Program-made: the position numbers and the translations under genes
In this document: positions 1 through 9,777 of the stretch, in pieces
How the letters are laid out: every line of letters begins with the position of its first letter
Numbering within the stretch: position 1 is the first letter of the stretch
The notes under the pieces: generated by a model
Told to the model about the DNA's origin: nothing
The model's database searches: none
The model's input: the letters and a program-made list of their open reading frames with translations, nothing else
Source: Novosphingobium sp. IK01
GTDB taxonomy: Bacteria > Pseudomonadota > Alphaproteobacteria > Sphingomonadales > Sphingomonadaceae
NCBI RefSeq assembly: GCF_033242265.1
Contig: NZ_BTFW01000001.1
Span: 1,674,001 to 1,738,000, forward strand
Length of the DNA: 64,000 bases
Direction of reading: 5' to 3'

Positions 1-280
<280 letters not shown>

Positions 281-1513
281 CTATTCGAGGCGCCCGCCGC
301 TCAGCACCCGCGCCAGCCCCGGATGGACCCGGCGCAAGGCCTGGCCCAGCACGACCGCCCCGCCCAGCGCCAGCACCGGCTGCCCGAGCAGGAACAGCGG
401 ATAGGCCGGTGCCCCCAGCGGGCCGGTGATCTGGCCGATGGCCGGCCCGGCGCACCAGATCAGGATCAGGTGCGCGCAAAACATCAGGAACACATATGGC
501 TCGGCCCGCAGGAGGCCATCGCCCAGCCGCTGCATCCGCCCTTCCCCGGCCAGCCGCCACGCCAGCGCCCAGAAACACAGCGCCGTGGCCGCGCGCATGG
601 CCAGATCGGCCAGCGCGAAGACCAGCGGATGCGCGGCTTCCTCCGCCGCATCGAAGACTTCCAGCCAGATCTTGAGCGCCGCCATCGCCAGATAGGGCAG
701 GACCAGCAGCTCCAACGGCCAGCCCCCCACCCGCGCAGCCAGATCGCCCCGGCGGGCGAGCATGCCCAGCACGAAAAATGCAAGGATCGAGGGCCGCTGC
801 AACACGTAAAAGCCCCAGGGCAGGCCCCCGGCAAAGAGGCTCCAGACCAGAGCCATCAGCGCGATGCCCCCCAGCACCGGCGTGCGCGCCCGCACCAGCA
901 GGGGCGCGGCCACGAGGCAGACGAACAGGTCGCGCAGGAACGGCATCTGCACGTTGATCTCGTTGGGCGCGCGAAACGCGAGCAGCTCGTTGGCCAGCCA
1001 GTCCAGCGCCGCCAGATTCAGCGCCTCGGGATGGGGGGCATAGAGCCACCCGGCCAGCGCCGCGCCCGAAACCACCACAATCGCGATCAGGTTCCACGCG
1101 ACCATCGGCACGAGCACGGCCCGCACCTTGCCGGCCAGAAACCGCCGCCAGCCGCGCCGGGCCAGCGAGGGCCCGACCAGCCAGCCGGAAATCATGCTGA
1201 GCAAGGGCACCGAACTGCGCCCGAGCAACTCGATCAGGCCCCAGCGAAGCAAGCCTTGCGGCGTATCGGCCAGCGCGCTGAGCGACGGGCCATAGAGCCC
1301 CGTCCACGCATGGACATAGACGATGCCCATGATGCACAGCACGCGGGAAATACCGATGGCGCGGGACAGTTGCCCAGAACGCTGCGGCCCGGAACGCTGG
1401 TGTCCTGAACGGGATGAACGGGAAAACCGATTGGCGGACAAGAGAACCCTTCTTGTGTCTGCATCCTCTCCCGCGCGCACCACGGGCGCGGGCGGGACCA
1501 TTCCTGCAAACAC
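281..1513 (-). CDS. membrane acyltransferase 3 family protein
   Basis: A 410-residue polytopic membrane protein with about ten hydrophobic segments. The first is ISRVLCIMGIVYVHAW, which holds the His expected near the start of acyltransferase-3 (OafA/OpgC-type) proteins. Arg-rich loops alternate with the membrane segments, as in this family, which O-acylates surface glycans or other periplasmic acceptors. The substrate cannot be told. The start is uncertain: GTG at 1513 or ATG at 1501. The first 50 residues are Arg/Ser-rich with a repeated RSGxQ pattern and may not all be translated. It is followed by parC on the same strand after 87 bases. Confidence 0.7.
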   Translation of the reverse strand: MFAGMVPPAPVVRAGEDADTRRVLLSANRFSRSSRSGHQRSGPQRSGQLSRAIGISRVLCIMGIVYVHAWTGLYGPSLSALADTPQGLLRWGLIELLGRSSVPLLSMISGWLVGPSLARRGWRRFLAGKVRAVLVPMVAWNLIAIVVVSGAALAGWLYAPHPEALNLAALDWLANELLAFRAPNEINVQMPFLRDLFVCLVAAPLLVRARTPVLGGIALMALVWSLFAGGLPWGFYVLQRPSILAFFVLGMLARRGDLAARVGGWPLELLVLPYLAMAALKIWLEVFDAAEEAAHPLVFALADLAMRAATALCFWALAWRLAGEGRMQRLGDGLLRAEPYVFLMFCAHLILIWCAGPAIGQITGPLGAPAYPLFLLGQPVLALGGAVVLGQALRRVHPGLARVLSGGRLE

Positions 1514-1569
1514 ACGAGGGGCGCTATTGTGCCCGCCTCCGGTTCATCTCCTCCCGTTCATACCCCTGT

Positions 1570-2061
1570 TCAGCCGGCATAATATCCCACGCCGACGATG
1601 TGGTTGCCCACACGCTGGACGAGCGAACGCTTGTGCTCGACGCGGTTGTCGTTGCGGTTGAGCCAGACGTAATCGACCCGGCCCGCGCCCTTGGCATTGG
1701 CCAGCGTCATCATCTGGCGCACCAGCGGCGTGCCTTCGGCATCGGTCATTTCGGCAACGCTGGTGCCAACCAGACGCGGATCGGCGCCCGAAGCCTCGTA
1801 ACGCCCGTCGAGGCTGAACACGAAGACGTAGAGATCCTTGTCGTGGAACGGGCCCTGCTGGGCGTTGAATTCGGCAAAGGCGCGGGCCGGGCCGACGCCC
1901 TGAAGCTCGGCCACGGCACGGGCGAGCATGGCCTGGGCATCAGCCGATCCGGCATGAGTCGAAGCAAGAGCCGGCGCAGGCGCGGCCACCAGCGGCAGGA
2001 CGACAAGCGGCTGGGCCAGGGCACAGGCGGCAGCGACGAACGGACGAGTGAAAAACGGCAT
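1570..2061 (-). CDS. secreted cache-domain protein
   Basis: A 163-residue protein starting at an ATG preceded by AGGAGG. A signal peptide (about residues 1-30, ending ALAST) is followed by one single-cache-type sensing domain. The segments KDLYVFVFSLDGRYEA, LVGTSVAEMTDAEG and VDYVWLN match the small extracytoplasmic cache (sCache_2) fold usually found in chemoreceptors and kinases. Here it stands alone, without transmembrane or signalling output, so it is probably a periplasmic ligand-binding protein. Similar stand-alone cache proteins are common in proteobacteria and their role is unknown. It is a single gene, downstream of the Mla-type operon on the same strand. Confidence 0.75.
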   Translation of the reverse strand: MPFFTRPFVAAACALAQPLVVLPLVAAPAPALASTHAGSADAQAMLARAVAELQGVGPARAFAEFNAQQGPFHDKDLYVFVFSLDGRYEASGADPRLVGTSVAEMTDAEGTPLVRQMMTLANAKGAGRVDYVWLNRNDNRVEHKRSLVQRVGNHIVGVGYYAG

Positions 2062-2270
2062 GGTTCTGACCTCCTTGGACGGTGCGTACAACGCCTCGGG
2101 AAGATCGCCGCGCGGCGGACTATCGCGCGATCTCTCGTGGTGGAATCGCTCTAGGCCTGCCGTGCGGGGGTGTCTGTGCGCCAGATCAAATCCGCGTGGA
2201 CGGCAAAAAAGGGCGCGGACAAGCCACGCCCCGTGCAGGCCTTGCGGCCCCCATGCAGACCTTGCGGACT

Positions 2271-2301
2271 CGCCCCCCGTGCCAGCCTTGCGCGGGGGGC
2301 G
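2271..2301 (-). terminator. GC hairpin after the Mla-type operon
   Basis: A perfect 9-bp stem (2271-2279 with 2293-2301, CGCCCCCCG type) with a 13-base loop lies just past the stop codon of the lipoprotein gene. No T-run follows on the minus strand, so it is a weak candidate terminator or mRNA 3' stabiliser. Confidence 0.35.
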
Positions 2302-2309
2302 TGTAACGG

Positions 2310-2906
2310 TCAGCCCAGCCAGGCGACGATCTGGCGCGCCACGTCGTTGGCGGCGTGGTTGATGGCCGGGGTGATGGCTTTGACGTGGTCGCCGACGTGG
2401 GGAATCACGCTCTCGAAGCGGCGGGTTTCCATGTGGCCGCCCGGCGTTTCCTTGACCGCGTCGAAGCGGACCACCACGCTGTGGCTGGGCACGTCGTAGC
2501 CCATGGCCAGAAGCCGACCGGACAGGCGCTGCTGCCAGCTGTCGACATCGCCCTCGACCACCAGCGTTCCGGCCCGCGCACGCAGGGTCTCGGCCACGAG
2601 GTGCTGGAACTGGCGCGAGGGGCGCTCGACCCACTGGGCATCCTTGAGATAGGCGATATTGGTCGGATCGACCTGCACGGCCACGCGCAGCACCGCAATG
2701 CGCGCGTCTGCCGAAGGCTCCATCACCACGACCGATCTGGCCAGCGTGCCCGAAGCCCCCTCGCCGGCCGGCAGGCTGGCCTCGGGCGTGAGCGCGATCA
2801 GGCTGTCAGGGGCCTTGGTGCCGATGCTGACACAGCCCGACAGGGCGAGCGCGGCACCTGCAACGAGAGCCAGACGGCTCGCGCCGGGGATCAAACGGGA
2901 CATCAT
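2310..2906 (-). CDS. ABC-type transport auxiliary lipoprotein (PqiC/LptE-like fold family)
   Basis: A 198-residue lipoprotein with lipobox ALSGC (Cys25), and the rest matches the ABC-type transport auxiliary lipoprotein family that accompanies MCE systems. It is thought to sit on the inner face of the outer membrane and help phospholipid transfer through the MCE protein encoded just before it. The start at 2906 has a GGGGAG Shine-Dalgarno sequence eight bases upstream. An upstream ATG at 2921 is possible but less well placed. It is the last gene of a four-gene operon, beginning 22 bases after the MCE gene stop. Confidence 0.85.
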   Translation of the reverse strand: MMSRLIPGASRLALVAGAALALSGCVSIGTKAPDSLIALTPEASLPAGEGASGTLARSVVVMEPSADARIAVLRVAVQVDPTNIAYLKDAQWVERPSRQFQHLVAETLRARAGTLVVEGDVDSWQQRLSGRLLAMGYDVPSHSVVVRFDAVKETPGGHMETRRFESVIPHVGDHVKAITPAINHAANDVARQIVAWLG

Positions 2907-2928
2907 GTGCAAACTCCCCATGGCGCGC

Positions 2929-3867
2929 TCAGTGCTTGTAGTCGGGCAGCTTGGCGCTGCCCACGATGCTGCTGACACCGCGGTCGTTGATACGGTCGGT
3001 CACCTCGCGCAAGGACCGGGTGGTCGCCTGAAGATCGCGCATGGCGGCTTCGGCGGCAGGCAGGGTCTTGTCGTTGAGCTGGTGGAGGCCGGGCTGGGCC
3101 GAGGTGGCCGTCGCGTTGAGCGCGTCCGCCGCGCCCTGCACCGACTTGAGCGTCGTGCGCATCTGCTGGGCCAGGCCGTTGCCCTGGTCGTTGAGCATCT
3201 GGTCAGCCGAACCGGCCACCTTCTCGAAGGCGGCGAGCGTGTAGGTCGCCTGACGCAGCGTCGATTGCAGTTCGGCCAGCGTGCGCTGGACCTGCGGCGA
3301 GGCATCGGCAAGGTTGGCGGTCATCTTGTCGGTATGCGCGAGGATGTTCTCGATCGACTTCTGGTTCTTGTCGGAAAGCACCATGGTCAGCCGCTCGGTC
3401 AGCGTGGCGAGGCGTTCGAGCAGGAGCGGCGCATTCGAGAGGATCTCGCCCAGCCCCGAGCGCTTGGTCGGGATCACCGGGGCGCCATCGGGCCCCGGCT
3501 GGTCGATCGGGGGGGCGCCCTTGACGGCCCCTGCCAGCTGGACCGTCGAAACGCCGGTAAAGCTGCCCTGAAGGCTGGCGGTCGTGCCCATCAGGATCGG
3601 CACGCGCTTGTCGATGGCGATGCGCACGCGCACGAACTCGGGGTCTTTCTCCCACAGTTCGATGTCCTTGACCTGCCCGGACGGCACGCCCGAGAACGAG
3701 ACTTCCGAGCCCTTGGCCAGCCCGTCGACCGACTGCTTGAAGAAGATGTCGTACTCGTTCTGCTCGTGCTGGTTGAGCCGTGCGATCCAGACGGTCAGAA
3801 CGGCCGTCCCCACCAGCAGCAGCAGGGTGATGGCACCGACCCAGATATGGTTTGCCCGCGTTTCCAT
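2929..3867 (-). CDS. mlaD: MCE/MlaD family substrate-binding protein
   Basis: A 312-residue protein with one N-terminal membrane anchor (about residues 9-29) and a periplasmic MCE domain (about 38-115: VSFSGVPSGQVKDIEL, then a region ending GVSTVQLAG). A long C-terminal helical part rich in Gln, Leu and Ala follows, ending near LREVTDRIND. This is the layout of MlaD-like proteins that bind lipids and form a ring or tunnel between an inner-membrane ABC transporter and the outer membrane. The C-terminal helices are longer than in E. coli MlaD (183 residues), as is common in alphaproteobacteria. It lies three bases after the ATPase gene stop, clearly in one operon. Confidence 0.9.
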   Translation of the reverse strand: METRANHIWVGAITLLLLVGTAVLTVWIARLNQHEQNEYDIFFKQSVDGLAKGSEVSFSGVPSGQVKDIELWEKDPEFVRVRIAIDKRVPILMGTTASLQGSFTGVSTVQLAGAVKGAPPIDQPGPDGAPVIPTKRSGLGEILSNAPLLLERLATLTERLTMVLSDKNQKSIENILAHTDKMTANLADASPQVQRTLAELQSTLRQATYTLAAFEKVAGSADQMLNDQGNGLAQQMRTTLKSVQGAADALNATATSAQPGLHQLNDKTLPAAEAAMRDLQATTRSLREVTDRINDRGVSSIVGSAKLPDYKH

Positions 3868-3870
3868 CGC

Positions 3871-4812
3871 TTAGTCCTGTTTGCCCGTGGTGCCCGATGG
3901 CCCCGTCCGGTCCGCATCGCGGTCCTGTGCATCCTTGGCCGCACGCCCGCGCGGCCCGTTGAAATATTCCTGGATCCACGGATGATCCGTGGCCAGCAGT
4001 TCGGGGATCGTGCCCACCGCGATCACTTTCCTGTCGGCCAGAACGGCCACGCGGTCGCAGATCGCGTAGAGCGTGTCGAGGTCGTGGGTGATCAGGAACA
4101 CAGTGAGGCCGAGCGTGGCCTGAAGATCGGCGATCAGGGTATCGAACGCGGCGGCGCCGATCGGGTCGAGCCCGGCGGTCGGTTCGTCGAGGAACAGCAG
4201 TTCGGGATCGAGCGAGAGCGCGCGGGCAAGGCCGGCGCGCTTCTTCATGCCGCCCGAAAGCTCGGAAGGGTATTTGTTGGTGGCATTGGCCGGAAGACCC
4301 GAAAGCAGCACCTTGTAGCGCGCGATCTCGCCGCGCAGGTCGTCGGTGATCTCGGGATAGAACTCGCGCAGGGGAACCTCGACATTCTCGCCCACGGTCA
4401 GTGTCGAGAACAGCGCGCCACCCTGGAACAGCACGCCCCACCGGCTGCGGATGTCGATATCGGCATCGTCGCGCGCATCGGTGATCGAGCGGCCCAGCAC
4501 CTCGATCGAGCCTTCTTCGGGAATCTGGAGCCCGATGATCGAGCGCATGAGCACCGACTTGCCGGTGCCCGATCCGCCCACCACCCCCAGGATTTCGCCG
4601 CGCCGCACGTCGAGATCGAGGTATTCGTGGATCGTGTTGCTGCCGAAACGGTTGACCAGCCCGCGCACGCGGATGGGGAATTGCGCATCCGGCTGTAACT
4701 GGGCCGGCTGTAGCTGGGCCGGCTGCAACTGGGCCGGTTCGGGGGCGGAAGCAACGGCGGCTTCGGCCTGAGCCTCGGGCGGCGGCGCCTGCGTGTCGTC
4801 CATCGCGCTCAT
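3871..4812 (-). CDS. mlaF: Mla-type ABC transporter ATP-binding protein
   Basis: A 313-residue ABC ATPase: Walker A GGSGTGKS at 79-86, signature LSGGM, Walker B LLFLDEPTAGLDP, and a switch histidine in LITHD. It powers retrograde or anterograde phospholipid transport together with the STAS-permease upstream and the MCE protein downstream. The first 45 residues are an Ala/Pro/Gln-rich tail containing three copies of a QLQPA unit, encoded by a 15-bp tandem repeat; this tail is outside the ATPase fold and probably variable. Its ATG overlaps the permease stop (ATGA), so the two are translationally coupled. Confidence 0.93.
   Translation of the reverse strand: MSAMDDTQAPPPEAQAEAAVASAPEPAQLQPAQLQPAQLQPDAQFPIRVRGLVNRFGSNTIHEYLDLDVRRGEILGVVGGSGTGKSVLMRSIIGLQIPEEGSIEVLGRSITDARDDADIDIRSRWGVLFQGGALFSTLTVGENVEVPLREFYPEITDDLRGEIARYKVLLSGLPANATNKYPSELSGGMKKRAGLARALSLDPELLFLDEPTAGLDPIGAAAFDTLIADLQATLGLTVFLITHDLDTLYAICDRVAVLADRKVIAVGTIPELLATDHPWIQEYFNGPRGRAAKDAQDRDADRTGPSGTTGKQD
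4691..4735. repeat. three 15-bp tandem repeats inside mlaF
   Basis: Three consecutive units of the type GGCTGTAACTGGGCC (4691, 4706, 4721) differ at one or two positions each. They encode the QLQPA repeats in the N-terminal tail of the ATPase. In-frame length changes here would alter only the tail. Confidence 0.85.
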
Positions 4813-5927
4813 CCCCAGCCGATCTTGGTGAAGAAGACCGCGAAGAACGCGTCGAGCACGATCACCATGAAAATCGCCATGACCACTGCGGCGGTCGTGC
4901 GGGTGCCCACTTCCTCGGCGTTGTTCTTGACCTGCATGCCCTGATAGCAGCCCGCCACCGATACGATCAGCCCGAACACCGGCCCCTTGACCAGCCCCAC
5001 CCAGACATCGTGCAACGGCACGACTTCCTGAATGCGCGCGAGGAACGTGAGGAACGGAATGCCCAGCGTGAGCGAGGCAAGAAACGCGCCGCCCACGATC
5101 CCGAGCGCGGCCGAATAGATGCCCAGCAAGGGAAGCATCAGCATCGTGGCCAGAATGCGCGGCAGGATCAGCGCCTGCGTGGGCGAGACGCCGATAGTGC
5201 GCATGGCATCGACTTCCTCGGTCAGCTTCATCGTGCCCAACTGCGCGGCAAAGGCCGAGCCCGAACGGCCCGCGACCATGATCGCGGTCATCAGGATGCC
5301 CAGTTCGCGCAAGGTCAGGCGCCCCACGAGGTTGACGGTATAGATTTCGGCGCCGAACTGCTGGAGCTGGACCGCGCCCTGCTGGGCGATCACCACGCCG
5401 ACCAGAAAGCTCATCAGGCCCACGATGGCCAGCGCATTGACGCCGACCAGTTCCATCTGGTGGACCAGCGCCTTGCCCCGGAACGCGCGCGGATGGCGCA
5501 GCATCGTGCCCATCCCCGAAACGACCAGCCCGAGGAACCCGATGACCTGCACGGTGCCGCGCGCCATGTCGACCACCGCTTCGCCCACTTGCGAGGGGAC
5601 GCGCTGGATCAGGGGCAGGCGCGGAGGGCTCAGGCTCTGGGTGTTTTCCTCGGTTTCCTCAAGCGCCGCGATCAGGCGGGTGGCCTCCTCGCGGCCATTG
5701 GCTACCTTTGCGTCAAACTGGCGCGAGAGCCGCAACACGATCCAGGCGCCCACGGTGTCCATGCGGTCCACCCCGGCAAGGTCGATGGTGGCCACCGCCT
5801 CATCGATCTGGCGCAGCTTGTGGTCGATCGCCCCCAGCGAAGACACGACCATGGGGCCGCGCAAGACCAGCGTGGTGCCCTCGCCGCCCTGGCCAGGTTC
5901 CATGGTGAATTCGGCTAAGGCTCTCAT
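4809..5927 (-). CDS. mlaE: MlaE-type permease with N-terminal STAS domain
   Basis: A 372-residue protein. Residues 1 to about 105 form a STAS-like domain ([18 protein letters not shown]), and the rest is an MlaE/YrbE permease with five or six membrane segments and conserved stretches such as [17 protein letters not shown] and [14 protein letters not shown] text. In E. coli the STAS protein MlaB is separate; here it is fused, as in plant TGD1-like and many alphaproteobacterial forms. It is the first gene of the operon permease-ATPase-MCE-lipoprotein. The start at 5927 (MRALAEF) is chosen because the longer open frame adds residues unlike the family; no strong Shine-Dalgarno sequence is visible. 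Confidence 0.9.
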   Translation of the reverse strand: MRALAEFTMEPGQGGEGTTLVLRGPMVVSSLGAIDHKLRQIDEAVATIDLAGVDRMDTVGAWIVLRLSRQFDAKVANGREEATRLIAALEETEENTQSLSPPRLPLIQRVPSQVGEAVVDMARGTVQVIGFLGLVVSGMGTMLRHPRAFRGKALVHQMELVGVNALAIVGLMSFLVGVVIAQQGAVQLQQFGAEIYTVNLVGRLTLRELGILMTAIMVAGRSGSAFAAQLGTMKLTEEVDAMRTIGVSPTQALILPRILATMLMLPLLGIYSAALGIVGGAFLASLTLGIPFLTFLARIQEVVPLHDVWVGLVKGPVFGLIVSVAGCYQGMQVKNNAEEVGTRTTAAVVMAIFMVIVLDAFFAVFFTKIGWG

Positions 5928-6066
5928 CCTGCCCGCTTCATGGGGGAAAATGTGGGGGGCGACAAGTGCTGCACATGCGTTCAAACACGGCAATGCCCTG
6001 TTCTGTTCCCGCAACAGCGGCGATCATGGTTGCGAGGAAGCCCGCCAGATGGCAAGGCGCCACCCC

Positions 6067-8793
6067 ATGAGCGAGACCAATCTTCAGCCGGAATCGGGCC
6101 AGGACCAGCTGGCCAAGACCTTTGAACCGGGTGCCATCGAGGCGCGCTGGTACCAGCATTGGGAGCAAGGCGGCCTGTTCCGTCCCGAGCGCCCGCAGGC
6201 CCAGCCGTTTACCATCGTAAACCCGCCGCCCAACGTAACCGGCTCGCTCCACATCGGCCACGCGCTCGACAACACGCTTCAGGACATCGTGATCCGTCAC
6301 GAGCGCCTCAAGGGCAAGGACGCTCTGTGGGTGGTCGGCACCGACCATGCGGGCATCGCCACGCAGATGGTCGTCGAGCGCCAGCTCGAAGCCGCCGGTG
6401 ACAAGCGCACCAACCACACCCGCGAGGAGTTCATCGCCAAAGTGTGGGAATGGAAGGCGGAAAGCGGCGGCACGATCACGCGCCAGCTGCGCCGTCTGGG
6501 CTGCTCGATGGACTGGAGCCGCGAACAGTTCACGATGGACCCGCACTTCACCCGCGCGGTGGTCAAGGTCTTCGTCGACCTCTACAATCAGGGCCTGATC
6601 TACCGCGACAAGCGGCTGGTGAACTGGGACCCCAAGCTCAAGACCGCGATTTCCGACCTCGAAGTCGAAACGCGCGAGGTCAAGGGCGGCTTCTGGCGCT
6701 TCCGCTACCCGCTGGCCGATGGCGTGCGTCTTGACGACGGGGCCGACCATATCGTGGTCGCCACCACGCGCCCGGAAACCATGCTGGCCGACATGGCCGT
6801 GGCCGTCCACCCCGAGGACGCCCGCTACAAGAGCGTGATCGGCAAGCACATCATCCTGCCGATCACCGGGCGCCGCATTCCCGTCGTGGCCGACGAACAC
6901 GCCGATCCCGAACTGGGCACGGGCGCGGTCAAGATCACGCCGGGTCACGATTTCAACGACTTCGACGTGGGCCGCCGCGCGGGCATCAAGGCCGCCGACA
7001 TGCTCAACATGCTCGACGCGCAAGCTCGCGTGATCCAGACCGCCGATGGCCTGATCCCGGCTGAATTCCTGGGCCTCGACCGCTTCGACGCGCGTCAGGC
7101 CGTGGTGGAGCGCCTCAAGGCCGAAGGTCTGCTGGTGCCCCATGTCGTCAAGACCAAGGACGGCGAGGAGCAGGAACTCGACGCCGAGCCGCGCACGATC
7201 CAGACCCCGTTCGGCGACCGTGGCGGCGTGGTCATCGAACCCTGGCTGACCGACCAGTGGTATGTGAACGCGGAAGTTCTCGCGCAAAAGCCGATCGAGG
7301 CCGTCCGCTCGGGCGCCATCGAGATCGTGCCCAAGTCGTGGGAAAAGACCTTCTTCAACTGGATGGAAAACATCCAGCCCTGGTGCGTCTCGCGCCAGCT
7401 CTGGTGGGGCCACCAGATCCCGGCGTGGTATGACGAGCAAGGCACCCCCTACGTCGCCGAGACCGAGGAAGAAGCCCGGGCGCTGGCCGGCAACAAGCCG
7501 CTCACGCGCGATGCCGACGTGCTCGACACGTGGTTCTCCTCGGCGCTGTGGCCGTTCGCCACGCTCGGCTGGCCCGACGAAACCGAGATGGTCAAGCGCC
7601 ATTACCCCAACGACCTGCTGGTTTCCGGCTTCGACATCCTGTTCTTCTGGGATGCGCGCATGGCCATGCAGGGGCTGCACTTCATGAACGAAGTGCCGTG
7701 GAAGCGGCTCTATCTCCACGGCCTCGTGCGCGCGGCCGACGGGCAGAAGATGTCGAAGTCGAAGGGCAACGTGGTCGATCCGCTGGGCCTGATCGACAAG
7801 TATGGCGCCGACGCGCTGCGCTTCTTCATGGCCGCCATGGAAAGCCAGGGCCGCGACGTGAAGATGGACGAGAAGCGGGTCGAGGGATACCGCAACTTTG
7901 CCACCAAGCTGTGGAACGCGGCGCGCTTCTGCCAATCGAACGGGATCACCGGCTCGGCCAGCCTCGAAGCCCCCGAGGCGACCAGCGCGGTCAACCGCTG
8001 GATCGTGGGCGAAGTGGTCGAAACCCTCGCCCAGATCGACCAGGCCATGGCCGATTTGCGCTTCGATGCGGCTGCCAATGCCATCTACCAGTTCGCATGG
8101 AACACCTTCTGCGACTGGTACATCGAGCTGATCAAGGGCTCGTTCGACGCCGAAACCCGCGCCGTGGCCGGCTGGGTGCTCGACCAGATTCTGGTCATGC
8201 TCCATCCGTTCATGCCCTTCGTCACCGAAGAGCTGTGGCATGCCATGGCCAGCAGCGAGGCCCCGCGCGCCAATGACCTGATCGTCGCGCGCTGGCCCGC
8301 CCCGCAGGCCAGCGTGGATGCCGATGCCAAGGCCGAAGTCGAATGGCTGATCGCGCTGGTCTCCTCGCTGCGCACGGCCAAGAACGAGCTGGGCATCGCG
8401 CCGGGCGCCCGCCTCGACGCCTTCCTGGCCGAGCCGAGCGAACGCACCGCCGCGATCATCGCCGCCAACCCGGCAGCCATCGAGCGCCTTGCCCGCCTGA
8501 CCGGGATCACGTTCGCCCCGGCCCCGGCGGGCGCGGCGATGCAGATCGTGGCTGGCGATGCGACGCTGGTGGTGCCGCTCGAAGGGATCATCGACATCGC
8601 GGCGGAAAAGGCCCGCCTCGAAAAGGCGCTGGCCGCCGCGCAGAAGGAAGCCAAGGCGCTCGACGGGCGCCTGTCGAACCCTTCGTTCGTCGAACGCGCC
8701 AAGCCCGAGGCGGTCGAAAAGGCCCGCGCCGACCACGCCCACCACAGCGCCGAAGCCGAACGCTTCGCCGCCGCGCTGGCGCGGCTGGGCTAA
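6067..8793 (+). CDS. valS: valyl-tRNA synthetase
   Basis: A 908-residue class I aminoacyl-tRNA synthetase. It has the HIGH signature in [14 protein letters not shown] (62-65), the editing domain with [22 protein letters not shown] in [14 protein letters not shown] near residue 561, an anticodon-binding domain and a C-terminal coiled-coil tail (about 840-908, ending [10 protein letters not shown]) typical of ValRS. It charges tRNA-Val and edits mischarged Thr. The start at 6067 is preceded by AAGG about ten bases upstream. The long open reading frame extending upstream is not part of the protein. It is divergent from the Mla operon. Confidence 0.97.
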   Translation: MSETNLQPESGQDQLAKTFEPGAIEARWYQHWEQGGLFRPERPQAQPFTIVNPPPNVTGSLHIGHALDNTLQDIVIRHERLKGKDALWVVGTDHAGIATQMVVERQLEAAGDKRTNHTREEFIAKVWEWKAESGGTITRQLRRLGCSMDWSREQFTMDPHFTRAVVKVFVDLYNQGLIYRDKRLVNWDPKLKTAISDLEVETREVKGGFWRFRYPLADGVRLDDGADHIVVATTRPETMLADMAVAVHPEDARYKSVIGKHIILPITGRRIPVVADEHADPELGTGAVKITPGHDFNDFDVGRRAGIKAADMLNMLDAQARVIQTADGLIPAEFLGLDRFDARQAVVERLKAEGLLVPHVVKTKDGEEQELDAEPRTIQTPFGDRGGVVIEPWLTDQWYVNAEVLAQKPIEAVRSGAIEIVPKSWEKTFFNWMENIQPWCVSRQLWWGHQIPAWYDEQGTPYVAETEEEARALAGNKPLTRDADVLDTWFSSALWPFATLGWPDETEMVKRHYPNDLLVSGFDILFFWDARMAMQGLHFMNEVPWKRLYLHGLVRAADGQKMSKSKGNVVDPLGLIDKYGADALRFFMAAMESQGRDVKMDEKRVEGYRNFATKLWNAARFCQSNGITGSASLEAPEATSAVNRWIVGEVVETLAQIDQAMADLRFDAAANAIYQFAWNTFCDWYIELIKGSFDAETRAVAGWVLDQILVMLHPFMPFVTEELWHAMASSEAPRANDLIVARWPAPQASVDADAKAEVEWLIALVSSLRTAKNELGIAPGARLDAFLAEPSERTAAIIAANPAAIERLARLTGITFAPAPAGAAMQIVAGDATLVVPLEGIIDIAAEKARLEKALAAAQKEAKALDGRLSNPSFVERAKPEAVEKARADHAHHSAEAERFAAALARLG

Positions 8794-8800
8794 GGAAATG

Positions 8801-8908
8801 CCCCTCCACCACCCGCTGCGCGGGCGGTCCCCCTCCCCGCCCCGCGGGGAGGAACCAGATCCTCCCCATGCAATGGGGAGGGGGACCAGCCGCAGGCTGG
8901 TGGAGGGG
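8801..8908. repeat. inverted-repeat element between valS and queE
   Basis: The spacer is almost entirely an imperfect inverted repeat. It opens with CCCCTCCACCA (8801-8811) and closes with its complement TGGTGGAGGGG (8898-8908). Inner arms (GTCCCCCTCCC and its partner GGGAGGGGGAC) also pair, and the centre holds a further hairpin CCTCCCC-ATGCAAT-GGGGAGG at 8861-8881. Such palindromic units are scattered between genes in sphingomonad genomes. The right arm contains the GGAGGGG that serves as ribosome binding site of queE. Confidence 0.8.
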
Positions 8909-8916
8909 CTTTGGCC

Positions 8917-9663
8917 ATGACCTTAGCTCTCGCCACCACCAAACCGGGCGGACCGGAAATCTTCGCCTCCCTGCAAGGCGAAGGCCCCTCGATGGGCCGC
9001 CCCTCGCTGTTCCTGCGCCTTTCGCGCTGCAACCTGGCCTGTCACTGGTGCGACACGGCCTATACCTGGCGCTTTACCGGCGACAATCGCCCCCACCGCG
9101 ATGGCCTGTCCTTCGCGCGGGAGGCCAACCAGCTCGTGCTCGAAGAAACCGAGGTGATCGACCGCCTGCTGGCCTTCCCGCAAGACCGGCTGGTCGTGAC
9201 CGGGGGCGAACCGCTGTTGCAGGCCCCGGCGCTCGCCCGCGTGCTTGCCGCGCTCAAGGCCGCGCGCCCCACGCTCCATGTCGAGATCGAGACCAATGGC
9301 ACGGTGACCCCGCCCCCGACCATCGACGAGCTGATCGACCAGTACAATGTCAGCCCCAAGCTGTCCCATTCGGGCAATCCGGCCGACCTCGCGCTGATCC
9401 CCGAGCGGCTGGCTGCATGGGCGCAAAGTCCTCGTGCTTTCTTCAAGTTCGTCGTGGCCACACCGGCGGATTGCGAGGAAGTCGCCACGCTTGCGGCGAC
9501 CTATGGCATCCCCGGAGACCGCCTGTTCGTGATGCCCGAAGGCACCGACAGCGAAACCTTGCGCACCCGCGAAAAGTGGCTGAGCGCCACCGCGCTCGAC
9601 CACGGCTGGCGGATGACGGATCGCCTCCACATCCACCTCTACGGCGACACGCGCGGAACCTGA
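8917..9663 (+). CDS. queE: 7-carboxy-7-deazaguanine synthase (radical SAM)
   Basis: A 248-residue short radical SAM enzyme. It has the cluster motif CNLACHWC (Cys38, Cys42, Cys45; CX3CX2C) followed by DTAYTWRF, the glycine-rich TGGEPLLQ segment, and EIETNGT. QueE converts 6-carboxytetrahydropterin to 7-carboxy-7-deazaguanine, a step towards queuosine in tRNA or deazapurine in DNA. No other que gene is nearby. ATG 8917 is chosen over an in-frame TTG at 8911 because GGAGGGG at 8902-8908 is then properly spaced. That ribosome binding site lies in the arm of the inverted repeat just upstream. Confidence 0.93.
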   Translation: MTLALATTKPGGPEIFASLQGEGPSMGRPSLFLRLSRCNLACHWCDTAYTWRFTGDNRPHRDGLSFAREANQLVLEETEVIDRLLAFPQDRLVVTGGEPLLQAPALARVLAALKAARPTLHVEIETNGTVTPPPTIDELIDQYNVSPKLSHSGNPADLALIPERLAAWAQSPRAFFKFVVATPADCEEVATLAATYGIPGDRLFVMPEGTDSETLRTREKWLSATALDHGWRMTDRLHIHLYGDTRGT

Positions 9664-9670
9664 GGCAAAC

Positions 9671-9705
9671 GGTGGAACAGCTCGTCGCAAGAGCGCTGTT
9701 CCACC
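9671..9705 (+). terminator. hairpin after queE
   Basis: A perfect 11-bp inverted repeat, GGTGGAACAGC (9671-9681) and GCTGTTCCACC (9695-9705), with a 13-base loop starts eight bases after the queE stop. No T-run follows, so it may be a Rho-linked 3' end or an mRNA stabiliser rather than a classical terminator. Confidence 0.45.
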
Positions 9706-9729
9706 CCGCCCCATCCCTGATAGGACACG

Positions 9730-9764
9730 CCTCATCGGGAGCGTTTTGCCCGCTCCATGAGGGA
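9730..9764 (+). promoter_or_regulatory. leader hairpin partly covering a ribosome binding site
   Basis: CCTCAT (9730-9735) and GGAGCG (9738-9743) pair with CGCTCC (9751-9756) and ATGAGG (9757-9762), giving a 12-bp stem with a two-base bulge and a seven-base loop. The AGGGA that precedes the next gene begins inside the 3' arm, so the structure could limit translation of the small secreted protein at 9778. Confidence 0.4.
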
Positions 9765-9777
9765 CCTGTAAGAACCC

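Noticed and set aside
5938..8745. A 935-codon open frame antisense to valS
   Set aside because: No family features. valS on the plus strand has all class I synthetase motifs.
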